From DASRHT01 sp035293765 (GTDB lineage Bacteria > Chloroflexota > Ktedonobacteria > Ktedonobacterales > Ktedonobacteraceae), in the NCBI GenBank assembly GCA_035293765.1, contig DATGMF010000035.1:130624-194623 (forward strand): a stretch of 64,000 nucleotides of DNA, given 5' to 3'. The notes under the pieces were generated by a model. It was not told where the DNA came from. It worked only from the letters and a program-made list of their open reading frames with translations, and ran no database searches. The position numbers were made by a program, and so were the translations under genes. Numbering within the stretch: the stretch's first letter is position 1; each line of letters begins with the position of its first letter. Below, one piece after another: positions 35,470-43,532 of this stretch.

Positions 35470-36147
35470 CTATGAAGCTTCCTTAACGTAGCCTCTGTCC
35501 TTTGCATACTGCCAGAGCGATTTTTGAAGTTGCCGTCGCGCGCGCGAAATACGACTCATGACTGTGCCAATGGGAATTTGTAGCGCATCAGCGATCTCCT
35601 TGTAGGAGAGTCCCTCAATATCGGCGAGGATGACTGCCATGCGAAAGTTGGGGGGGAGATCGCTCAGTGCTTTATAGACATCCTCATCCAGGTATTGGGC
35701 CAGCACCTCCTCTTCAGCTCCCTGCGAAAGCTCCTGTCCACTGAGGTCCCTAATTTGATTATAGAGGTAAAACTCCTCCCCCTCCGGCAGTGAGACCGTG
35801 CTGGGGTGGGACGCCTGTTTGCGGTAGCGATTGATCGCTGATGTATTCAGGATACGGAAAAGCCAGGCGCGCAAATTCGTGCCAGGCTGGTAGGTATGGG
35901 CAAAGCGAAAAGCTTTGAGCATCGTCTCCTGCACGAGATCCTCGGCCTCCTGCGGATTATTCGTCATGCGTAAGGCTGTGCGGTAGAGGCTATCGAGTTG
36001 GGCCAGCACACCTGCTTCAAAATCTTCGGGCGGAGCGCCAGACGTAGTTGGCGTAGATGTGTTTTCGGACTCTGAATGCTGCGATTCTAGTTCTTCGGAT
36101 ATCGATGGTGATACGGATCTATTCTCAAAATGTGGCTGTTCCGACAT
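35470..36147 (-). CDS. ECF-subfamily RNA polymerase sigma factor
   Basis: GAGGAG lies seven nt before the ATG. After a Ser/Glu-rich N-terminal tail (about 1-40), the 225-residue protein has sigma region 2 (LYRTALRMTNNPQEAEDLVQETMLKAFRF, then NLRAWLFRILNTSAINRYRK) and region 4 (LPPNFRMAVILADIEGLSYKEIADALQIPIGTVMSRISRARRQL). This is the layout of ECF sigma factors that are held by zinc-binding anti-sigma factors of the RsrA type. A zinc-finger anti-sigma-like gene is at 38108 on the other strand. The regulon is unknown. Confidence 0.93.
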   Translation of the reverse strand: MSEQPHFENRSVSPSISEELESQHSESENTSTPTTSGAPPEDFEAGVLAQLDSLYRTALRMTNNPQEAEDLVQETMLKAFRFAHTYQPGTNLRAWLFRILNTSAINRYRKQASHPSTVSLPEGEEFYLYNQIRDLSGQELSQGAEEEVLAQYLDEDVYKALSDLPPNFRMAVILADIEGLSYKEIADALQIPIGTVMSRISRARRQLQKSLWQYAKDRGYVKEAS

Positions 36148-36201
36148 TAAATACTCCTCGTTGCAAAGTCCCCGCCTGATTCAAGGTGTTCTCATCTCAG
36201 T

Positions 36202-36230
36202 ATTGTAGCACGTTTTAAAAAATATGGAAA
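36202..36230 (-). promoter_or_regulatory. Probable promoter of the ECF sigma gene
   Basis: On the minus strand TTTCCA (36230-36225) and TACAAT (36207-36202) are 17 nt apart with an A/T-rich spacer. The -10 is good and the -35 weak. A MITE lies immediately upstream (from 36249), so it could alter this promoter. Confidence 0.45.
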
Positions 36231-36248
36231 TTGCAGTCGCACATCTTT

Positions 36249-36379
36249 CCAGGGCTATTTAATTCTTCTTTTTTGCCCCCTTCGGGGGCGAGGGAGGAGA
36301 AGAATGAGTGGGGACACCCCGCGCCCCGCAAGGGGCTGTGCCCCTTGACCCCCTCTTCTTCAGAGAAGTAAATAGCCCT
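36249..36379. mobile_element. MITE-like element (131 bp) with terminal inverted repeats and target duplication
   Basis: The left end reads AGGGCTATTTAATTCT (from 36251) and the right end, reversed, AGGGCTATTTACTTCT; they match over 11 nt exactly and 15 of 16 overall. The direct repeat GCACATCTTT flanks the element (36239-36248 and 36380-36389), as expected for a target-site duplication. The interior is rich in G/C runs (CCCCCTTCGGGGGCGAGG, GGGGCTGTGCCCCTTG) that can fold. It has no transposase gene, so it would be moved in trans. A 91-codon ORF across its right half is not thought to be a gene. Confidence 0.75.
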
Positions 36380-36473
36380 GCACATCTTTTATTCCCTGCC
36401 CAGATCCCCCCTTCTCACATCCAGCCGGGCCGCGAGCGGAGAGAACCATATAGCTCATCGGAGCGAACCAGGC

Positions 36474-37640
36474 TTATCCAGAACTCATATTGCTTAATAT
36501 TTCAGCAGCTCTCCCAGGCCCTCCATACCTCTGAAAGGCGCTTTGAAGGGATTTGGATGCCAGAGCTATCTGAGAATCCGTGAGTACTTTTTGTAGCGCT
36601 TCCTTCAAATTGTCCGATGTAACCTCATCAGGTGGTAAACAAAGGGCTACTCCTGCCTGTTCGCAACGTTCGGAGAGATCGAATTGCTCACCGCCCGTAG
36701 GTATTAAGAGACTCGGAAGCCCATGGGTAATCGCTCCGAGTACCGCCGTTGTCGTTCCACTTGCCACGACAGCCTGTGCATGTTTCAGCACAACCCCCTG
36801 TGGAACGTGGTCGCATATAAAAAAATTTCCTGGAGCATCCGGCGCCTTGCTTCTCATCCGACCAACCGAGACGGCAACTCTGATTGGCCAGTCCTTGAGT
36901 GCGTCTAGCAGAGCAGGTAGGAAACTGGGATACTTGAAGGCAGAACCATGCTGGACATAGAGGATTGGCTCACGAGAGGCAAGAGCTTCAGCCACCCATG
37001 CTTCTAATTCTGGATCACATTGAGGAGGTTCCCAGAGGCAGGAACCGACGAGATGGACCTTGTCAGGAAGTTCCTCTACATGATTTTGCAGTTCAGGAAC
37101 ACTCTGTAAGAGAAAAAGATCACCTAACCATGGTGTCTTTGCGAAAGGAGCGTCAATTGTCGGTAGTTTCAATTGTTGGCGAAGGTGGTTGTAGTGCTTC
37201 ATCGTTTCTTGTTGACGCCAGATACGACGTCGGGCGCTTTCTGAGCGAGGTGCTTCCGTAAAATCACTGGCGAAAGGCCAGAGGTATGCAGCAAAACCGA
37301 TAATTGCTACCGGCAGCGAGAACAGCTCCCCGGCGATCAGCGTTCCAAGTGTAAGGGGGTGACCTACCAGTACATTAGGAGCAAAACGGTCGAGCGCGTA
37401 TTTGATATGTTTAATCTGTATAGCTACCGAGATGAGATGTGCCCACTGTGGCAATTGAAAACTCTGGTCATCTTGCTTCCCATAGGGAATGCGTTCAAGT
37501 CCTGCCTGAGCAATTGTTTCACGGAACGCAGGACCCGTGACCAGCGCAACCTCGTGGCCTTGCCTTTGCAACACTTGAGCAATACCAATGGCAGGATAGA
37601 CAAATCCGTGACTTGCAAGAGGACAGAAGAGAAATCGCAT
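36474..37640 (-). CDS. GT1-family glycosyltransferase (MGT/UGT-like)
   Basis: From the ATG at 37640 the protein has 388 residues and a GT-B fold. The N-terminal domain begins MRFLFCPLASHGFVYPAIGIAQVLQRQGHEVALVTG. The C-terminal donor domain holds ILYVQHGSAFKYPSF, DHVPQGVVLKHAQAVVASGTTTAVLGAITHGLPSLLIPTGGEQFDLSERCEQAGVALCL, corresponding to the UGT signature. Such enzymes add a sugar to antibiotics, macrolides, carotenoids or lipids. No Shine-Dalgarno sequence is clear upstream. It lies between the MITE and the anti-sigma gene; the acceptor is unknown. Carotenoid glycosylation is possible but the carotenoid operon is 27 kb away and has its own GT2 enzyme. Confidence 0.88.
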   Translation of the reverse strand: MRFLFCPLASHGFVYPAIGIAQVLQRQGHEVALVTGPAFRETIAQAGLERIPYGKQDDQSFQLPQWAHLISVAIQIKHIKYALDRFAPNVLVGHPLTLGTLIAGELFSLPVAIIGFAAYLWPFASDFTEAPRSESARRRIWRQQETMKHYNHLRQQLKLPTIDAPFAKTPWLGDLFLLQSVPELQNHVEELPDKVHLVGSCLWEPPQCDPELEAWVAEALASREPILYVQHGSAFKYPSFLPALLDALKDWPIRVAVSVGRMRSKAPDAPGNFFICDHVPQGVVLKHAQAVVASGTTTAVLGAITHGLPSLLIPTGGEQFDLSERCEQAGVALCLPPDEVTSDNLKEALQKVLTDSQIALASKSLQSAFQRYGGPGRAAEILSNMSSG

Positions 37641-38107
37641 ACGCTGCAAAGAGCAAAGGTTCTGATTATTGGAGGGCAGAACCGGTGCCCTGCTCCTTTC
37701 TTAAAAATCGGAAAGGTTTTTCGCTCTAACTGCTTTTCGATACCTTCGTACATTTTATCGATTATTTTGTCGATCTGTCCAGCTTCCAGGGGTAAATCAG
37801 CAGAGCTTTTGCGTCTTCCCGCCATGTCCCTCGTGTCTACTACGCTCGCCGCCATCCCTCTTCCCTTGCGAGCAGGGCAAAGCCCCGCGAGCATAACGGG
37901 AGCAACAGGAAAACGCAAAAGCCCTGGTAAATCAGATTGCTGTGTGACTCATATGTAACGTGGCTGATCAAGCAAACGGAAGCTGTGGGGTTGAGAGACG
38001 TCCATGCCTTTTGGAACCATATCACTAGAGATTGGGAATGAAAATCCCTCTAGAATATGTTAGAATCAACAGGAAATAGTGGCGAGCTCACGTAGGAGAA
38101 GGTTTCT
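37641..38107. other. Intergenic region with a possible gene remnant
   Basis: This 467-bp gap lies between the divergent glycosyltransferase and anti-sigma genes. On the minus strand a frame from an ATG at 37825 reads MAGRRKSSADLPLEAGQIDK and then DKMYEGIEKQLERKTFPIF, which looks like coding sequence for about 45 codons before it degenerates into Cys-rich text overlapping the glycosyltransferase start. It may be the 5' remnant of a lost gene. An imperfect GC-rich hairpin (GAGCAGGGCAAAGCCCCGCGAG) is near 37867-37888. No RNA gene was seen. Confidence 0.35.
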
Positions 38108-38407
38108 ATGGACTGTATAAACTGTTTTGAAGCAACGGCTCGTCTGCATCTCTATATAGATCGGGAACTGAGCGTAGAAGAAGTTGCTATTGTGCAGCAG
38201 CATCTTGCCGACTGTGCGGATTGTGGGCACCGCTTTCATTTTGATATGAAGCTGAAGCGGTTGCTGCACGAACGCTGCGCGATTGAGCGTGCGCCCGCCC
38301 ATTTGCGCGAAGCCGTGATGCGTATTGCCCGCACGCCTCGGGGAGAGCGAGTCGAGATCGATCCCGAACTTGTTACTGGAGATTCAGGCAGATCTGGAAA
38401 AGCGTGA
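38108..38407 (+). CDS. Zinc-finger (zf-HC2/ZAS) anti-sigma factor
   Basis: TAGGAGAAGG precedes the ATG. In the 99-residue protein, MDCINC is followed by QQHLADCADC, giving the His32-x3-Cys36-x2-Cys39 motif of the zinc-associated anti-sigma domain. There is no membrane segment, so it should be a soluble, possibly thiol-responsive anti-sigma factor like RsrA. Its natural partner would be an ECF sigma; the nearest is at 35470-36147 on the opposite strand, separated by a glycosyltransferase gene and a MITE. The pairing is inference. Confidence 0.85.
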   Translation: MDCINCFEATARLHLYIDRELSVEEVAIVQQHLADCADCGHRFHFDMKLKRLLHERCAIERAPAHLREAVMRIARTPRGERVEIDPELVTGDSGRSGKA

Positions 38408-38416
38408 AGAAGTAAT

Positions 38417-39229
38417 TTAAGCGCCAAGTGTATGTAATAGGGCCAGTTTTAATTGAGCCAGGGCCAGCAGTTCTCCAATGGCAAGGATGACTGCCAGGCT
38501 GAAGAATGGCAGCAATTCCCGGTGGCGTGCAAAGGTTTCGTCGCGTTTACTTATCGCAATAATAAAAATCAGGTTGATGCTACTTACTGCTGTGAGCAAG
38601 CCTGCGGTGCTGAGCAGGGCCAGTGGGTAAAGCACGTAGATGCTCTGTGAAGCGGTGGCAAAAAAGCAAATAAGCAGGGCCGGGAGAAAAGGCAAGAGCG
38701 CTTTCCACGAGGCAAGGTTGCGCTGCTCGTTATATTGGTGCCAGAGCTGGCGGTTCAATATCGGGAGCGTGAAGATTCCCATTGCCAGTCCAGTAATCAG
38801 CCCGGTACCCAGGCGAAGCAGGTTGTGTGGCTGGTACAGATGCGGCAGACCCAGATCGAGCAGAAACGAGTTGAAACCGTCAACGGCCAGCGCGGCAACG
38901 CCGATAGCGAGAACAATCACCATCGGCCACGGCGGCAGTTGTTGCGCGCGGCTGCGCCCGGTTGCATACAGCATGATCAGCGTTACTATGAACCCGAGGT
39001 AAATGCCGGTGTTGCGCGCGCACAGCGGTAAGCGTTCCCCTCCCGGATAGAAGGAGTGCGCAGGGATCTGGGCGCAGATCCCGCTATCAAGCCAGCGCAA
39101 ACGATCAAGCAGAGACGCCCCTGGAAGAAACACGAGTGCAGCAAGCAAGCCCAAGTAGAGCAATGCCCTTGTGGCAACGAGCCAGAGCGGCATCGTCAAT
39201 ATTTTCGTGGAACTTGTTTGCTGTTGCAT
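38417..39229 (-). CDS. DUF2085 polytopic membrane protein
   Basis: The 270-residue protein has about seven hydrophobic segments and the DUF2085 signature in altered form: CAQIPAHSFYPGGERLPLCARNTGIYLGF (about residues 53-81). In the family this normally reads as a CHQ start and CARCTG end; here the His is Ala and the second Cys is Asn, so any metal or redox role of these residues would be lost. AGGAAA precedes the ATG by nine nt. It lies 36 nt behind the CcdA-type gene on the same strand, separated by a REP-like hairpin. Function is unknown. Confidence 0.8.
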   Translation of the reverse strand: MQQQTSSTKILTMPLWLVATRALLYLGLLAALVFLPGASLLDRLRWLDSGICAQIPAHSFYPGGERLPLCARNTGIYLGFIVTLIMLYATGRSRAQQLPPWPMVIVLAIGVAALAVDGFNSFLLDLGLPHLYQPHNLLRLGTGLITGLAMGIFTLPILNRQLWHQYNEQRNLASWKALLPFLPALLICFFATASQSIYVLYPLALLSTAGLLTAVSSINLIFIIAISKRDETFARHRELLPFFSLAVILAIGELLALAQLKLALLHTLGA

Positions 39230-39245
39230 TGATATGTTTCCTCAC

Positions 39246-39270
39246 TGTAGGGGCGAGCCCCGTCCCTACA
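39246..39270. repeat. REP-like hairpin (copy 1)
   Basis: TGTAGGG and CCCTACA form the outer stem of a GC-rich hairpin (core GCGAGCCCCG). It begins with TGTAGGGGCG, as does the hairpin at 53019. It fills the gap between two membrane-protein genes and supplies the stop codon of the CcdA-type gene. Confidence 0.6.
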
Positions 39271-40003
39271 CGCCGACCCCCAGATTAAAAAATTGGTTGA
39301 AATAGACTAAGAGATTGAAGAAAACTATTACCCCCAGGACAACCATCAGCACCCCTGTCCCAATCTCGATTTTGCCCAGGTGAGGCTTGAGCCATTGCAA
39401 AATGCGGCTGAATTGATCTATCCCCAGCCCGAGCAACAGGAACGGTACGCCTAGCCCCAGCGAGTATGCCAGCAAGAGCAGCACGCCCGTGCGCAGGGTC
39501 GCGGCGCTGGCGGCCATGACCAGGATTGAGCCAAGAATAGGGCCGATGCAGGGGGTCCACGCGATGCCAAAAATAATTCCGATCAGCAGCGATGCCGGGT
39601 AACCAGGCCGCGCCGGGTGAAAATCGAAACGCTTGTATGTATACAGAAATGGCAGCTTGAAAATTCCCGTCAGGTGCAAGCCAATTAGCACCAGCAACAC
39701 CCCGCCCGCCTGTCGCAGCACTACCAGATGTTCGCGCAAGAAACTTCCCAGTGTGCTGGCAGTCGCTCCCAGAGCGATAAAGGCCAGGCTAAAGCCAAAA
39801 ACAAACGTTGCCGCGTGGAGAAAAGTAAAAAGACGCCTGGAAGGCGTTTTGTGGTCAGCGGGCGATTGATAAACGCTCGGCCCTACCAGTTGCGCCAGGT
39901 AAATTGGTACCAGCGGCAACACACAGGGCGAGAGAAAAGACGCCAGACCGGCTATAAAAGCAATTCCTATGCTTAGTTGGGACGCAACCATGATGATACC
40001 CAT
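39266..40003 (-). CDS. ccdA: Cytochrome c biogenesis/thiol transport protein CcdA
   Basis: The 245-residue protein has six membrane segments and the two functional Cys sites of the CcdA/DsbD-beta family: FLSPCVLPLVPIYLAQLVG (about 23-41) and IAWTPCIGPILGSILVM (about 148-164). CcdA carries reducing power across the membrane to thioredoxin-like proteins that reduce apocytochrome c or other thiols. The start could also be the ATG at 39991. No thioredoxin-like partner is adjacent. Its TAG stop lies inside a REP-like hairpin, so the last few residues (NLGVGV) may have been shaped by that insertion. Confidence 0.93.
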   Translation of the reverse strand: MGIIMVASQLSIGIAFIAGLASFLSPCVLPLVPIYLAQLVGPSVYQSPADHKTPSRRLFTFLHAATFVFGFSLAFIALGATASTLGSFLREHLVVLRQAGGVLLVLIGLHLTGIFKLPFLYTYKRFDFHPARPGYPASLLIGIIFGIAWTPCIGPILGSILVMAASAATLRTGVLLLLAYSLGLGVPFLLLGLGIDQFSRILQWLKPHLGKIEIGTGVLMVVLGVIVFFNLLVYFNQFFNLGVGV

Positions 40004-40046
40004 CTCTGGATTGATAAAATCGCTTCTTCGTTCCCATTATAAGGGC

Positions 40047-41741
40047 TTAAAGGGAACTATGCAACTTTCTGGTGGTCTCTCTTGTGACTGATTTTTGCCA
40101 TTTTCTCAGTAAAGCCCGCGCTTCTCTGGCTAAAGGCGGCGCGTCATAATCGCTTGCCAGTGTATCGTATGCCAGTTCTGTCAGCACATAGGCCACGATG
40201 GCGTCTTCAGCAGTGGCTATGTGTGCAAGCGTATGGAGAGCGGTCAGGGCTACATATTCATCGGGATCGAGCAAGGCCAGGATCAGGTCGGGGATAGCCC
40301 AGCGCGCCTCTATTTGTCCGCAAACATAAGCAACACATGCCCGCACTCCGCTATCGCTATCGTTAGCCAGCAGCTGCGGAAGTTGCGCCTGCACCGCGGT
40401 CAGGCCAGTTGCCTGGCTGCCGAGCATCGCCAGCAGTTCAAGCGCGCACTGGCGTACCCAGGCGCTCTCATCGAGCAACAATTGTAACACTGAGCCGTCG
40501 AGAATAATACTGCGACCGATATCATGCCATGCCTGTTGCATCCCTCGTTTGCGTGCCTGCCATAGCAGATGGCCCAGCGAGTCCAGGGCTGTGACGCGTA
40601 CCTCTTCCCGCCCTTGTGAGAGCGCCAGCAAAAGCCAGCGTATGACGATGATACGTATGGGGGAGCGCAGAACGCCATGAAGTAGCCGCAGTCCCTCAAT
40701 AACTTCGATATATGCCGGGTGTTCCTCGTTGAGCATAATACTGCCAAATACGGCCATCACGTATTCCCCTCCACATGCCGCCAGCGTGTAACTGGCCTGA
40801 CGCCTCAGTTCGCGTATATCAGCTTTAAGCAAGGGTAGGATGCGTGCCGGGAGCGCCTGTTGCAGCATTTGATGGCGTAGAGCGGTATGGTGAGCCAGCT
40901 CTTCCAGAGCCAGGAGAGCCGCAATGCTGCTGTGCGGCTGTGCCTCGTTCAGCATTGCGCTCAGAGGTGGCAAAAGAGAAGGGAGCGCAATCTTGCCAAT
41001 CGCTTGCGCGGCATAGTTGATGAGCTCTGGCTCTGCGCTCTGAAGCAAAGCGAGAAAATGTAACGCAAGCACCTCGCGTTGAGAGGTGGTAAGGTCTACC
41101 GGTAGTGCGGTTGCTACGACGAACGCAGCGGCCTGGCGGACCTCTCGCGGGACAGGTGGGTCCATCAACTGGAGGAGCATCCATAGTCCCGCCTCTTCTC
41201 CACTGTTGAGTAACGCGTACGAGGCGGCGAGGCGTACCGGGAACGCTTCGTTTTCATGCTGGTGAGCGTGTAGCATGGCAATGGACTCCGTTTGTAGAGC
41301 GGCGCGGTTGGCTCGCGTTGCCAGAGCCATAGCGGCGGCATAGCGGACCGTCGTCCAACGCGTGGTCAGCCCTTGCCGGAAAAGCGCCTCGTAGTCATCG
41401 TGGCTCAAAAGTTCGGCGGCCTCTATCACGCTGATCCAGAGAACCGGACCGGGTGGTTGGTGGAGCGATGGGTGTCGCAGCAGTTCATCGGGGCGTAGAT
41501 GTCCCTTCCGGCAAAAATAGAGCAGCAGATGGCTACAATATTTGTACTGAGGGGGCCACGCGGGCCAGGGCGGCGTGATAATCTCGGGGTAGCTACTCAG
41601 GGTAGTTAACACCTGTGGCAGGAGCGAAAGCCCTTGCCTGGCTAAGCGGCGGGTGGCGCGTATCCGCAAGTCTTGATCGGTTTCGGGGCCAAGTAAGAGG
41701 GTCAGAGCCACGCAGATACGTTCTCGTTGAGTATGGCGCAA
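40047..41741 (-). CDS. HEAT-repeat protein
   Basis: A TTG start follows AAGGAAA with six nt between. The 564-residue protein is entirely helical with repeated HEAT-type pairs (for example VRLAASYALLNSGEEAGLWMLLQLM, LINYAAQAIGKIALPSLLPPL, VRACVAYVCGQIEARWAIPDLILALLDPDEYVALTALHTLAHIA). It has no signal peptide or membrane segment. Such solenoids act as protein-interaction scaffolds. It lies between a Ser/Thr kinase gene and ccdA on the same strand; a 287-bp gap with a terminator separates it from the kinase. Specific function unknown. Confidence 0.82.
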   Translation of the reverse strand: MRHTQRERICVALTLLLGPETDQDLRIRATRRLARQGLSLLPQVLTTLSSYPEIITPPWPAWPPQYKYCSHLLLYFCRKGHLRPDELLRHPSLHQPPGPVLWISVIEAAELLSHDDYEALFRQGLTTRWTTVRYAAAMALATRANRAALQTESIAMLHAHQHENEAFPVRLAASYALLNSGEEAGLWMLLQLMDPPVPREVRQAAAFVVATALPVDLTTSQREVLALHFLALLQSAEPELINYAAQAIGKIALPSLLPPLSAMLNEAQPHSSIAALLALEELAHHTALRHQMLQQALPARILPLLKADIRELRRQASYTLAACGGEYVMAVFGSIMLNEEHPAYIEVIEGLRLLHGVLRSPIRIIVIRWLLLALSQGREEVRVTALDSLGHLLWQARKRGMQQAWHDIGRSIILDGSVLQLLLDESAWVRQCALELLAMLGSQATGLTAVQAQLPQLLANDSDSGVRACVAYVCGQIEARWAIPDLILALLDPDEYVALTALHTLAHIATAEDAIVAYVLTELAYDTLASDYDAPPLAREARALLRKWQKSVTRETTRKLHSSL

Positions 41742-41971
41742 GAGAGATTTCCTTTGTTTGCTAGCGTAGGATCGATTGTTCCTGATGTCTTATTCTATCA
41801 GAATGTATCATCTATAGCCATGAATATTTCTACGACTGAATGATAATCTATCTTTGTTATATCATCCTATGCCAAATAAGCAAACAGGCGAAACAGAGGT
41901 GGCTGTACCTTTTTCCTTCATCGGGAAGGTTGGTGTATGAGCGTAGTACTGAGAGATGAACAAGGAAAAGC

Positions 41972-42001
41972 GGCGTTACTGCTTGTTGAGAGCAGAACGC
42001 C
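41972..42001 (-). terminator. Rho-independent terminator of the Ser/Thr kinase gene
   Basis: On the minus strand GGCGTTCTGCT pairs with AGCAG-T-AACGCC (one bulge) around CTCAACA, followed by GCTTTTCCTTGTT. It starts 27 nt after the kinase stop codon. Confidence 0.7.
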
Positions 42002-42028
42002 AAAGGTACTTGTAATGCAGCGGCAATC

Positions 42029-43267
42029 CTAATGGGGCGACTTTTTGAGCAATTTTTGTAGCTGGCTCCAGAGCCCACGCTTAGCTGGCGGGTGAGGATA
42101 AGGCGCCTCTACCTGAATCTCTTTCTCTCTTCTTGCCGGTTTCTCCTTAAAATCTGGCGTTGGCTTTGGTGAATTTATTGGACTATTGGCGATCTGAGCC
42201 TGGCCCATTCGCGCCTCCTGCGAAAGGATCATCTGGGAAGGGTATGTGCGCGCCGCTGATGGCTGGATATCGGGCTCGTTTGTTGGCGGTTGCGTCTGCT
42301 CCAGATCGATATCCTGGCGTGGCGGGGGTTGTGTCTGTTCCAGATCGATGTCCTGGAAAGATGGGCGTTGCGCTTGTGGCCGTTTAGGGAGTTGCGCAAC
42401 TCTGCGATCTCGCCCATTCTGTGCTGGCGTGGTGGAAGAGGGTTGCAGGTGCAGTGTGCGCAAAAGCTGTGCCATCAGCCCTGCACTCTCATATCGCTGC
42501 TCGCAGTCTCGTGATAGCGCGGTGAGGATAATCTCTTCCAGTTGAGGCACGATAGCCGGATTGATGGCTCTGGGTGGTTGTAGTCTGCCACGGACGATAG
42601 CCTGGGTTAATTCAGGCATCGAACGTCCTGTGAAGGGCCGCTTGCCTGTAACCATCTCGTAGAGGACGACGCCCAGAGCATAAATATCGCTGCGGTTATC
42701 CAGCGTCTGGCCCCAGACTTGCTCCGGTGAGGCATAATAAATGCTGCCAACCAGCGTTTTAGCTACCGTGATCCTCTGATGTCCGGTGGCGCGTGCCAGG
42801 CCAAAATCCATCACTTTGATCTTGCCCCAGCGGTTCAACATCAGGTTTTCCGGCTTAATGTCGCGGTGGATGACGTGACGCTCTCGATAGGCGGCATCGA
42901 GCGCATCGGCAATTTGCGTGGCGTATTCGGCTGCCAGGTATTGTGGAATGGTCCCATCAAGGTGCAGCAGGTTTGCCAGCGTTGGCCCCTGGACATATTC
43001 CATCACAAAGTAAAGCAGCTTGTTTTGTTGCCCCGCGTCGTAAATTTGCACAATATTGGGATGGTTCAGTCCGGCAATAATTTGTGCTTCGCGAATAAAG
43101 CGGGCCACATAGGAAGAGTCGCGCGCCAGCATTTGTGGGAGTACCTTGATAGCAACTTCGCGCCCCAATGCTATTTGCTTCCCTCGATATACCACCCCCA
43201 TCGAGCCTCGTCCAATCTCTTCATCTAATTGATACCCGCCCAGATTTTGCCCTGCCAGCTCATTCAT
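42029..43267 (-). CDS. Hanks-type Ser/Thr protein kinase with disordered tail
   Basis: Residues about 12-270 form a complete kinase domain: GRGSMGVVYRG (19-29), Lys41 in VAIKVLP, HRDIKPENLML, MDFGLARATG, SIYYASPEQVWG and SDIYALGVVLYEMVTG. The catalytic Asp and Lys are kept, so it should be active. The tail (about 285-412) is Pro/Gln-rich and contains a 13-residue tandem repeat, QDIDLEQTQPP twice (about 304-327; the DNA repeat has a 39-nt period at 42288-42356). It ends with a basic Trp-containing helix (KRGLWSQLQKLLKK) that may touch the membrane. No transmembrane segment is seen. TQ sites beside acidic residues are typical FHA-binding phosphosites. Confidence 0.93.
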   Translation of the reverse strand: MNELAGQNLGGYQLDEEIGRGSMGVVYRGKQIALGREVAIKVLPQMLARDSSYVARFIREAQIIAGLNHPNIVQIYDAGQQNKLLYFVMEYVQGPTLANLLHLDGTIPQYLAAEYATQIADALDAAYRERHVIHRDIKPENLMLNRWGKIKVMDFGLARATGHQRITVAKTLVGSIYYASPEQVWGQTLDNRSDIYALGVVLYEMVTGKRPFTGRSMPELTQAIVRGRLQPPRAINPAIVPQLEEIILTALSRDCEQRYESAGLMAQLLRTLHLQPSSTTPAQNGRDRRVAQLPKRPQAQRPSFQDIDLEQTQPPPRQDIDLEQTQPPTNEPDIQPSAARTYPSQMILSQEARMGQAQIANSPINSPKPTPDFKEKPARREKEIQVEAPYPHPPAKRGLWSQLQKLLKKSPH

Positions 43268-43477
43268 ATCGCGTTCGCCCTCAATCTCGGTGTAGTTATT
43301 GTGGTTGAGATGGTGTACAAGTATCTCTTTGAGTATTAAACGTGGGAACTATACCTATATAGTGTACAACTTACAAAAGCACTTGTCTCGCGAAGTAGCC
43401 AGAAGGTCCGCTTTTGCGCTCGCATGCTTATTAAAAAATTACATCTCTGCCGTGCAAAATTCCCGCGGACACAAAGA

Positions 43478-43509
43478 ATCACTCGCCATCAACGTTGATG
43501 GCAAGTGAT
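43478..43509 (-). terminator. Long inverted repeat after the sigma factor gene
   Basis: ATCACT-C-GCCATCAACG is mirrored by CGTTGATGGC-A-AGTGAT, giving a near-perfect 16-bp hairpin. It starts 24 nt beyond the sigma gene's stop on the minus strand and is followed there by TCTTTGTG. It probably terminates that transcript. Confidence 0.55.
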
Positions 43510-43532
43510 GTGTGTAGCTCAATTAGGTCGTA

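Noticed and set aside
36308..36583. 91-codon plus-strand ORF
   Set aside because: It begins inside the MITE-like element and runs into the glycosyltransferase gene antisense.
42288..42356. Tandem DNA repeat as a CRISPR or mobile element
   Set aside because: Only two in-frame units within a kinase tail; it is a coding repeat.
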